26,622 nt of DNA from a virus, in the IMG/VR virus record IMGVR_UViG_3300037247_001809, positions 1 through 26,622 of that record. The stretch is one strand, 5' to 3'. Position numbers and translations under genes: made by a program. Of this stretch, positions 14,721-20,791 are shown piece by piece. How positions within the stretch are numbered: the stretch's first letter is position 1; every line of letters begins with the position of its first letter. The notes beneath the pieces are model-generated. The model was not told the origin of the DNA, made no database searches, and saw nothing but the letters and a program-made list of their open reading frames with translations.

Positions 14721-15817
14721 CGTTGGACCTCCCAGACAGTCCGGCTGCCAGGCCGGCCGGTGACTGGGAAGGTGGCGAGCGCCTTGACTGTTGAACCTCC
14801 CAGCCTGTGGAGCATCGTCCGTATGTCCTCGTCGGTCTTCAGGAACTCAGGACCAGGCCCGTCGCCGTAGAGCTGGTTCTCAAAGAAGAGAACGCCAGCC
14901 TCCGCGATCACTTTGGCTAGGACCTCCTCAGCTCGCGCTAGGCCGTGGTCCTTGACGACGTACGACCAGGTCGAGAACATCACCGCCACATCAGACTCGT
15001 ACGAGCACTCGTCAATGTCCAGGTTCGCCAGCGTGATCTGCCCAAAGGGAAAGTCGGCCCATGCCATCTGGCCAATCGCGATGCTATCCTCGCCGGTGCG
15101 GAATCCGCCGCGGTCGATGCCCACCGCGTTCATCCCCTCGGCGGCCGCTAGTGCAACGAAGTCGCCCTGAAAGCACCCAAGGTCGAGGAATGTCTTGCCC
15201 CGGAGGGGCAGCGTACAGTTGCCGGCCGCCCCCAACGCCCAGAGGACAGCCCGCCACCGCCGCGCCACTCGGGGCGTGTCGCAGAAGCCATCCGGGCCCA
15301 GCGTCCCCTCGATGTGCTGCATGAGCAAGTGCGAGTCGGACCAGGGTTGCCTCTGCAACAGCACATCGCCAATTATGTTCGCATCCTGCCAGTCGATCAC
15401 CCATGGCCAGTCGTCGCGGGTTATCACGTTGGTCCCCCGGAGGTCGCCGTGCCTGAGCCCCCGCGACCGGATAGTGGCCAGCATGCGGACGCAGTTGCGG
15501 CGCCACGCCTCCATGTCCCGCGGGCTCTCCATCACGCCCACGTCGGTCTGCCACAGCACGCCCTCATCGATGTCGGTCAGGTCCGGCGTGTAGCCGCTAT
15601 CCGCCATGGCGTCCAGCATGGCCGCCTCGTTGTGTAGGGCCGCTAGATTGAGGTCGAAGAGATCTTCACCGGCCCGGTCTGCGTGCTGGGTGTCCTTCTC
15701 GTGCAGGGGCGCCTTCCTGATGGTGTAGCGGAGGCCGTCCCAGTGGCGCTCGACCGCCATGCCCTGGTGGCCGCCGATCAGTCCGAGAGGCCGTTCGTCC
15801 ATATGGGTTTCTTCCAT
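14717..15817 (-). CDS. Bifunctional protein: small-molecule/sugar kinase-like domain fused to a SAM methyltransferase
   Basis: Residues about 20-160 form a protein-kinase-fold (RIO/LPS-kinase-like) domain with the complete catalytic set: K35 in YTIRKA, E64 in HNEAAM, catalytic loop HGDLRGTN (H123, D125, N130) and metal-binding D142 in VIDWQDA. Residues about 205-366 form a class I methyltransferase with motif I FLDLGCFQGDF (210-220) and acidic strand VGID (232-235). Kinase plus methyltransferase in one chain is known from WbdD, which phosphorylates and then methylates the end of O9-type polymannose to stop elongation; there the methyltransferase comes first. Neighbouring glycosyltransferases make a chain-capping role attractive. 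It overlaps its upstream neighbour by 40 bases; ATG at 15802 behind GGAAGA is an alternative start. Confidence 0.8.
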   Translation of the reverse strand: MEETHMDERPLGLIGGHQGMAVERHWDGLRYTIRKAPLHEKDTQHADRAGEDLFDLNLAALHNEAAMLDAMADSGYTPDLTDIDEGVLWQTDVGVMESPRDMEAWRRNCVRMLATIRSRGLRHGDLRGTNVITRDDWPWVIDWQDANIIGDVLLQRQPWSDSHLLMQHIEGTLGPDGFCDTPRVARRWRAVLWALGAAGNCTLPLRGKTFLDLGCFQGDFVALAAAEGMNAVGIDRGGFRTGEDSIAIGQMAWADFPFGQITLANLDIDECSYESDVAVMFSTWSYVVKDHGLARAEEVLAKVIAEAGVLFFENQLYGDGPGPEFLKTDEDIRTMLHRLGGSTVKALATFPVTGRPGSRTVWEVQR

Positions 15818-16470
15818 AGCTCCATCACCTTGTCCCTGATGGGCCCGTGGACGCCCCCGAACTTGGAGGCGCGGGTCCGCGAATACGTCTCGGCGTGCCG
15901 CCGGTACCAGTAGGGCGGCGTCTTCGATTCCACGTGGAACATAGCGCCCGCGTCGGGATGAGTCAACAGGATGGAGACCAGCACGGTGTCACCCTGCCCC
16001 ACCGCGGATTCGACCGGGAACCCACCCGACGAACGCCACATCGCCTTGTGAACCATCGCGGCGTTACATGCCAGGGCCTGCTGCTCACCGTCGCTGTACT
16101 GCACGTCGACCCAGTAGTAGCCGGGCCGTTTCCCGCTGGCCTCGTAGGCGGCCAGGCAGTCCTCCAGGCAGTGAGGCTCCAGGCGGTCGTCCGAGCCCAG
16201 CATGAAGACCAGATCGTTCTGGGCCAGCGCGACCCCGAAGTTGAAGCTGTGCGCGACGCCGGAGAGCCACGGCGTCCGCCAGATCGTCCTGTCGATCAGC
16301 CGCCCCTGCTGGGTCGCATACTTGCCGTGGGGCTCGGGCAAGTGGGCCTGGTCGTCAATGAGGAGAAGTTCCGAGGGTGGCAGGGTCTGCGCCCGGACGC
16401 TGTCGATGGCGTCCTGGAGGTACTTGCGGTAGATGGGATCCGGGCCGACCGGGATGACGACGGTGATCAT
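15778..16470 (-). CDS. GT2-family glycosyltransferase
   Basis: A 230-residue GT-A enzyme. Start ATG 16470 overlaps the radical SAM stop by ATGA, so the longer frame to 16551 is rejected. Motifs: MITVVIPVGPDP at the N-terminus, AIDSVRAQTL, LLLIDDQ (nucleotide-binding strand) and LVFMLGSDDRLEP with the DxD-like SDD that binds metal and sugar nucleotide. The later NAAMVHKAMWRSSGGF is the typical acceptor-side loop of GT2 enzymes. The N-terminal signature is close to that of the third domain of the 992-residue protein (VGVVIPVGPG), so these domains may be related by duplication. Sugar specificity is unknown. Confidence 0.87.
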   Translation of the reverse strand: MITVVIPVGPDPIYRKYLQDAIDSVRAQTLPPSELLLIDDQAHLPEPHGKYATQQGRLIDRTIWRTPWLSGVAHSFNFGVALAQNDLVFMLGSDDRLEPHCLEDCLAAYEASGKRPGYYWVDVQYSDGEQQALACNAAMVHKAMWRSSGGFPVESAVGQGDTVLVSILLTHPDAGAMFHVESKTPPYWYRRHAETYSRTRASKFGGVHGPIRDKVMELWKKPIWTNGLSD

Positions 16471-17462
16471 AGGAAGTCCTCGTGCATAAGGGGCTTTTGC
16501 ATGTCCTCCAGGAAGCGGTTGAGGTGATCCCCGCGGCAGAACATCGGGCACCGGGCCCAGTTGACCACATTGTCTGGCCGCCGCGCCAGAATTGTTGCCA
16601 GCGAGTCCGAGTGCAGATCACCGAGATGGGCCTCCGGTTGCTGACGAGTATGGCAGCACCAGGTGACCTGCCCGTTAGCCTTGACCACACTGACCCACCA
16701 CCCGAACCCACACGTCGTATAGGGCCGTTCACGCTCGTGGAAGCGGCTATAGGCCAGGGCGCCCATGACCTCGAACGTATCCGTGTTGAAGACCCGCCGC
16801 AGTGCGTCTATGTCGACCGGGGTTCGGTCACCAAGGAAGGGCCGAAAATACAGATAGTCCACCCCAAAGTCTCGGACAGTCCGGCACGCATCTGCGAGCC
16901 CATCAATAGTGACGGGGCCCGTCAGGTAGGCTACTCCCAGGGTGGGGCTCTTCGCGCCCCGAGCCGTGCGCCCTTCGACGAGGGCCCTAATCCCATCAAC
17001 GGCGCGCTGGAATCCATCCATCCCATGGGTGAGCTCATACATTGCGGCGTCGCTGGCGTCGAGTGAGCAGCGCACCCATGTGCAATGTTCCATGACCGCC
17101 GCGACCAACGCCGGACGGTTATCGAACATCATGGCGTTCGTAACCAGTCCCGTCGCAAGGTCATGGGCCGATGCGACGCAGATCAGATCGGCCAAGTCGG
17201 GATGCAGGGTTGGCTCACCCCCGCCCGTGAAGACGACTGATCGCACCCCTAGACCGGCAGCCTCCTCGAGGAGCTTCTTGACCATGTCTGTCTCCAGCAT
17301 GGCGTTCGCGGTTCCCCTACCGCCAGCGCATCCGGGGCACAAGTTGTTGCACGCATCCGTCAAGTCGATGTCCAGCGTGAGGGGAACGATCGGCTCCCCC
17401 TGAGCGTAGGAGCGAAGCCGTTCGGGGTGACGAAGTGCCTTGTTGTTATAGAAGGTCAGCAT
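16467..17462 (-). CDS. Radical SAM enzyme with SPASM-like C-terminal cysteines
   Basis: A 331-residue protein. The [4Fe-4S] site is C38-x3-C42-x2-C45 in DACNNLCPGC; the SAM-contact motif GGGEPTLHPDL is present (about 80-90). The C-terminal third has extra cysteines (TTCGFG, TWCCHT, RCPMFCRGDH), consistent with a SPASM or twitch auxiliary cluster as in peptide- or sugar-modifying radical SAM enzymes. It starts at ATG 17462 behind AAGGA. Its partners are glycosyltransferases and methyltransferases, so a radical modification of a sugar, lipid carrier or small peptide is possible. No precursor peptide gene is evident next to it. The substrate is not deducible. Confidence 0.88.
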   Translation of the reverse strand: MLTFYNNKALRHPERLRSYAQGEPIVPLTLDIDLTDACNNLCPGCAGGRGTANAMLETDMVKKLLEEAAGLGVRSVVFTGGGEPTLHPDLADLICVASAHDLATGLVTNAMMFDNRPALVAAVMEHCTWVRCSLDASDAAMYELTHGMDGFQRAVDGIRALVEGRTARGAKSPTLGVAYLTGPVTIDGLADACRTVRDFGVDYLYFRPFLGDRTPVDIDALRRVFNTDTFEVMGALAYSRFHERERPYTTCGFGWWVSVVKANGQVTWCCHTRQQPEAHLGDLHSDSLATILARRPDNVVNWARCPMFCRGDHLNRFLEDMQKPLMHEDFL

Positions 17463-17493
17463 ATCGTTCCTTAGTTGTCTTGCTGGGCCGCCT

Positions 17494-17547
17494 TCACCAC
17501 ACGGCCCTGCCTAGCATGCCGCCCGCGCCGGTCACCACGATGGTCAT
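17494..17547 (-). pseudogene. Remnant N-terminus of an RmlD-like NAD(P)-dependent sugar reductase
   Basis: A 17-codon frame from ATG 17547 (ATGA overlap with the upstream gene) encodes MTIVVTGAGGMLGRAVW and then stops. TGAGGMLGRAV is the first beta-strand and dinucleotide loop of RmlD/dTDP-4-dehydrorhamnose reductase-type enzymes, normally about 290 residues. Thirty-one bases later the radical SAM gene begins. This reads as an internal deletion that removed nearly all of a sugar-nucleotide reductase while keeping its coupled start. Confidence 0.6.
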
Positions 17548-17786
17548 GGCGTCACCTTGTCGACGATGTCGTATATCGACAGCTCCACAGGCTCTGTCCA
17601 ATAGGTTCGATCATCCGGCGTTGGGTCCCGAGGTTGCGTGACTAGCACATCATCATCGAGGGTCGCTTCCTCCGGTCCGAAGGATACGCCTTCAACATCG
17701 TCGGACATGGTCTCCAGCCACTTGAGGAATAGCGTGTTGGCTTTCCGTACTGCGTCTGCGTCCGACTCAGTGTCGACCAATCGCAT
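17544..17786 (-). CDS. Small acidic uncharacterised protein, probably frameshifted at its N-terminus
   Basis: An 80-codon frame from ATG 17786 encodes an acidic, helical protein (SDADAVRKANTLFLKWLE, FGPEEATLDDDV, ELSIYDIVDKVTP). A second start, ATG 17829, lies in an ATGA overlap with the upstream 88-residue gene and encodes MTTYLVTGQYRQDIHAI before stopping after 20 codons in a frame one base away. Joined, the two would give the common small-protein pattern of a short beta-hairpin followed by an acidic DTESDADAVRKA helix. The intact ancestor therefore probably began at 17829 and has suffered a one-base indel near 17790, or the assembly has. The 17786 start lacks a convincing ribosome binding site. 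Function unknown. Confidence 0.5.
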   Translation of the reverse strand: MRLVDTESDADAVRKANTLFLKWLETMSDDVEGVSFGPEEATLDDDVLVTQPRDPTPDDRTYWTEPVELSIYDIVDKVTP

Positions 17787-17825
17787 GGATGTCCTGACGA
17801 TACTGCCCGGTCACTAGGTACGTGG

Positions 17826-18092
17826 TCATGTCTCAGCCTTGACCTCATCCTTCGACGCCTCATCGAATCGCTCCCAGGGTATCTCCACCACGTCGGCGGT
17901 CCGCCCCACAACGTATCGTATCGTCCGTCTGACGAAGTAGGCACCCGCGTTGGGGCCTGACGACTCGACCGGGTGCCGCCCGCTGTTGTTGATGACCTCG
18001 ATCGACAAGAGCTGGTAGCCCCCTGCCAGCCATTTATTGACTTTCCCCGGTGAAAGCGCCTGGACCTCGACGATGCCTTCGTAACGGTTCAT
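17826..18092 (-). CDS. Small uncharacterised beta-rich protein (88 aa)
   Basis: Starts at ATG 18092 in an ATGA overlap with the dehydratase stop and ends in an ATGA overlap with the next start at 17829. The sequence VNKWLAGGYQLLSIEVINN followed by FVRRTIRYVVGR resembles a family of small phage and bacterial proteins with a short helix and two or three beta-strands, but I cannot assign a function. The tail is acidic (RFDEASKDEVKAET). Its context suggests it is only carried along in the cassette operon. Confidence 0.65.
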   Translation of the reverse strand: MNRYEGIVEVQALSPGKVNKWLAGGYQLLSIEVINNSGRHPVESSGPNAGAYFVRRTIRYVVGRTADVVEIPWERFDEASKDEVKAET

Positions 18093-19051
18093 GTCCCCAT
18101 CCCCTCCCTGATCATCTTGGCCATATCGTCGACCCCTATCCAGTGGTCCGGTGTGGCGGATGTGTAGAGACCCGGCGGGCGCGTCGCCTCGTCCGTCGTA
18201 CCCGCGGTAGGCGAATAAAGGTGCATGATGCGGTCCATGGAATCCCAGTCCGCGTACGCTACCTCCTCGGGCGCGAGTAGGTCCTCGTGGACCTTCTCCC
18301 CGTGTCGATGCCCGATGGTTTCAAACTTGGGCTGCGCCACCCCGGCGACGAGCGCGCACGCCCTGGCCACCGTCACCATATCAGTCGCGGCGAGCCGCGG
18401 CACGATGATAGTGCCAGTGCCCCCGTCTCCGGTCCCACGCATGGCCCGTCTGATTAGCTCGACGGCCCGCCCCACCGATAACCAGAAGCGCGTCATGTCG
18501 GGGTTTGTCAACGTGATGCGCCCCTCCTTGGCCTGCCGGAGGAAGAAGGGTATTACCGACCCAGTCGAGCCGATCACATTGCCATACCGCACGGTGGTGA
18601 AGTGGGTGGCGCCCACCGCGTCCGCCTCCTGGAATAGCCGCTCCATGACCCGCTTGGTGAGCCCGTACACGTTGATGGCGCGGCACGCCTTGTCCGTGGA
18701 TATGCCGATCACGCGCTCGACGCGGGCCCGCATGGCCGCGGTGGCGACGTTCTCGCTCCCCGTGATGTTGGCCGCCACGGCCTGGCCCACCTGGGTTTCC
18801 GCCTGGGGTACGTACTTGAACGCTGCGGCGTGGATGACTACGTCATGGCCGGTGATGGCGGTGGAGAGACGGTCAAGATCGCGCACGTCGCCGAGGACGT
18901 AATCGTGTTCGGGGAACTCGGCGCGGACCGGGGCGTGCTTGCCCTCGTCGCGCGAATAGATGGTGAAACGCCAATCGGGGTGACGGGTGCGGGCATCACG
19001 GAGAAGGGCCCGTCCCAAGAAGCCCGCGCCGCCGGTCACGAAGATACGCAC
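18089..19051 (-). CDS. Nucleotide-sugar 4,6-dehydratase/epimerase, PseB/CapD (Polysacc_synt_2) type
   Basis: A 320-residue extended short-chain dehydrogenase/reductase. Residues 6-13 TGGAGFLG bind NAD(P); HAAAFKYVPQAE (75-85), ISTDKA (117-122) and Y129-x3-K133 (YGLTK) form the active-site region of the FlaA1/PseB/CapD group; RYGNVIGSTGSVIPFF, TRFWLS and HGEKVHEDL are family signatures. Such enzymes convert UDP-GlcNAc to a 4-keto-6-deoxy sugar, the entry step for modified amino or deoxy sugars. The downstream aminotransferase or reductase expected for a full pathway is missing here, although the RmlD relic suggests one was lost; the host may supply it. It starts at GTG 19051 behind a strong AGGAGGT (19057-19063) and is the first gene after the structured intergenic segment. 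Confidence 0.88.
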   Translation of the reverse strand: MRIFVTGGAGFLGRALLRDARTRHPDWRFTIYSRDEGKHAPVRAEFPEHDYVLGDVRDLDRLSTAITGHDVVIHAAAFKYVPQAETQVGQAVAANITGSENVATAAMRARVERVIGISTDKACRAINVYGLTKRVMERLFQEADAVGATHFTTVRYGNVIGSTGSVIPFFLRQAKEGRITLTNPDMTRFWLSVGRAVELIRRAMRGTGDGGTGTIIVPRLAATDMVTVARACALVAGVAQPKFETIGHRHGEKVHEDLLAPEEVAYADWDSMDRIMHLYSPTAGTTDEATRPPGLYTSATPDHWIGVDDMAKMIREGMGT

Positions 19052-19096
19052 CGACTACCTCCTGGCCGTAGCCGCACCTGGTGATTTACCAGCTCC

Positions 19097-19195
19097 GGGG
19101 GCAGGGCGCGAGCGCCAGGCACGCCCTCAGCTTGCAGGGCCTACCCTGCCCCCCCTGGCGCTGGTTCCGCGGTGCGTCGCGACCGACCAGCGCCA
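19097..19195 (-). promoter_or_regulatory. Structured intergenic RNA with two mutually exclusive folds (attenuator-like)
   Basis: In the 163-base gap between the capsid and dehydratase genes, several perfect inverted repeats share strands. TGGCGCTGGT (19156-19165) pairs with ACCAGCGCCA (19186-19195), extended by CGGT/ACCG (19170-19173/19182-19185). The overlapping CCTGGCGCT (19154-19162) instead pairs with AGCGCCAGG (19111-19119). CCCTGCCCCC (19144-19153) pairs with GGGGGCAGGG (19097-19106), while its first six bases also pair with GCAGGG (19134-19139) in a tight four-base-loop hairpin. Two compatible sets result. There is no T-tract, so a simple intrinsic terminator is not supported. A small CTGGT/ACCAG hairpin (19078-19092) lies closer to the start. 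Confidence 0.5.
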
Positions 19196-19214
19196 ATTGC
19201 GGGTTCGGGGTTCG

Positions 19215-20729
19215 CTACGCCGGCAGGTTCCAGTCGCTAAAGTGCGACGGGCCGGCGCGGGACGTTTCGCCACCGTCCACGAAGTACGGGTCAGCCGGGA
19301 ACGGGTCCCTGGTGTGCTGTAACGGCGCATAGCGGATGTTCTGGATACGCCCGGCCAATTGCGGCGTTCGCAGGATGACCCGCGGCTCGATCTTCGCCAA
19401 CCACTGCACACACCAGTTGAGGGGCGGCTTGGTGTGCCACAGGTAGCGGCCGCCATCCGACCAGTAGAACGCCCCCAGGCGCCCGTCCTGAACGGCCAGG
19501 ATAGCGCCCTGGGTGTAGTCCAGGTATTCCATGTAGGTGGCCGCGTAGCCGCCCACCACCGACATGGGGATGAAATACATATCCGAGGCGAACTCGCCCG
19601 CGCCGATGTTGGCGTTGTCGGCGTCGGTTTCCTCATTGATGCCGTCATCCAGCACCACCGGCACTTGGGTGCCGTCGATGAGGAGGTAGTTGCCATTCCG
19701 CATGCTGTCACGCATGCGAATCTGCTCGGCCGCGTCGACGTTGGCCCGCGCCTGGGTATCGGCGGCGCGGAACTGGCACCGCCACGAGATGTAAGCGCAT
19801 GGCCACACCGCGGTCAACTCGTAGAACAACTCCTGACGCATGGCGATCACCCACGTGGCGGGGTTGAGGTTCATGCGGTCCGCGTTGTGCCGGAGGAACC
19901 GGAACAGGTACGTGACCACCTCAACGATGTCCGCGTTGGCCGCGAGATCGTCAACCAGGGCGTAGTTGAAATCCTTGAGGTCCGAGTCCAGAGAGGGGCA
20001 GTTAATCCCCGTGATCGCGTCGACCTTGCCCGTCCCAATCAGGATGTCCAGCCCAGGGAACTCCTTGTACCCGCCGCCCGCCGTGTTGTTGGCGGGGTTG
20101 CCGATGTACAACTGCTGGATGAGTTTGTTCTGGAAGCTGATGCCCACCGATTGCATCGCGTTCTGGACCTCACGTTGGAGGCTGAACCCGCCCGGTAGGT
20201 TCTGCTGGATGACCCCGCCAGCCTGTTCGAGCAAGGGCTCGTTGAGCATGCGGAGGTCGAGGAGTTCGCCGCGGTCGGTCTGTTGACCGATGCGGTTTAG
20301 CTCCAACTCCTTGGTCATAAAGCAGTAGCGGCCGAACGCGGCGGTTTGGAGACACGACTTGCCCAGGCCCGCGGTTTGGCAGTCGTCGCACACCCCATCG
20401 GGGTCGGTGCCCGTGTCGGCCTGGAACCCCGTGAGGTACGGGAACAACGGGTCCGTCCGCATGCTCGGCGTCGCGGGCAACATCCCGATTAGGCCACGAG
20501 GCTGGACCCGGGTCGAGATGACATCGCGTTCGAGGCCGGAGACGCCGAAGATGCCCCCCGGGCCGGACATATAGTTGGTCGTCGGCGTGCCCGTCGGCGT
20601 GGTGTGCTTGAACCCGAGCGTGGCCAGGTCCTTGCCGGCGTCCCACGAGGGAGCCGCCCCGGCCTTGGCCAGGATGCCGGCTAGCTGTTGCGCCACCTTC
20701 GCGGCCATGTTGTCAGTTGCGCTCGTCAT
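19215..20729 (-). CDS. Major capsid protein (HK97-like fold inferred)
   Basis: A 504-residue protein immediately downstream of the protease-scaffold gene, the canonical major capsid position. The N-terminal region (LPATPSMRTDPLFPYLTGF) is followed by an N-arm/E-loop-like region and helices (REVQNAMQSVGISFQNKLIQ, about residues 185-205). The A-domain-like stretch WVIAMRQELFYELTAVWP and the segment GNYLLIDGTQVPVVLDDGIN (about 346-365) are typical of capsid proteins of this type. Cysteines at about 113, 116 and 125 (GVCDDCQTAGLGKSC) may crosslink or bind metal. It is longer than the usual 300-400 residues, perhaps with an inserted domain. It has its own extended -10 promoter and a GGAGG ribosome binding site about 9 bases from ATG 20729, fitting high expression. 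Confidence 0.88.
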   Translation of the reverse strand: MTSATDNMAAKVAQQLAGILAKAGAAPSWDAGKDLATLGFKHTTPTGTPTTNYMSGPGGIFGVSGLERDVISTRVQPRGLIGMLPATPSMRTDPLFPYLTGFQADTGTDPDGVCDDCQTAGLGKSCLQTAAFGRYCFMTKELELNRIGQQTDRGELLDLRMLNEPLLEQAGGVIQQNLPGGFSLQREVQNAMQSVGISFQNKLIQQLYIGNPANNTAGGGYKEFPGLDILIGTGKVDAITGINCPSLDSDLKDFNYALVDDLAANADIVEVVTYLFRFLRHNADRMNLNPATWVIAMRQELFYELTAVWPCAYISWRCQFRAADTQARANVDAAEQIRMRDSMRNGNYLLIDGTQVPVVLDDGINEETDADNANIGAGEFASDMYFIPMSVVGGYAATYMEYLDYTQGAILAVQDGRLGAFYWSDGGRYLWHTKPPLNWCVQWLAKIEPRVILRTPQLAGRIQNIRYAPLQHTRDPFPADPYFVDGGETSRAGPSHFSDWNLPA

Positions 20730-20775
20730 CGCGTAGGGCCTCCGTCCTGTGTGGTTGAGCCAGCGTCATGCGGCG

Positions 20776-20784
20776 ATTATAGCA
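20776..20784 (-). promoter_or_regulatory. Extended -10 promoter upstream of the capsid gene
   Basis: On the minus strand the sequence TGC-TATAAT is a perfect -10 hexamer with an extended TGn motif, lying about 47 bases before the capsid ATG in the only sizeable gap of the head module. No good -35 is seen 16-18 bases upstream (the best is GAAGTC), which is compatible with an extended -10 promoter. It would give extra transcription of the capsid gene. Confidence 0.5.
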
Positions 20785-20791
20785 TCCCTGG

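Noticed and set aside
18225-18902. Plus-strand frame of 225 codons opposite the dehydratase
   Set aside because: Shadow; all dehydratase motifs are on the minus strand.
19097-19195. Intrinsic transcription terminator after the capsid gene
   Set aside because: Stems are strong but no run of T follows on the minus strand, so only a structured element is claimed.
19359-20198. Plus-strand frame of 279 codons opposite the capsid gene
   Set aside because: Antisense shadow with His/Arg/Val-rich low-information sequence; the capsid gene explains the region.
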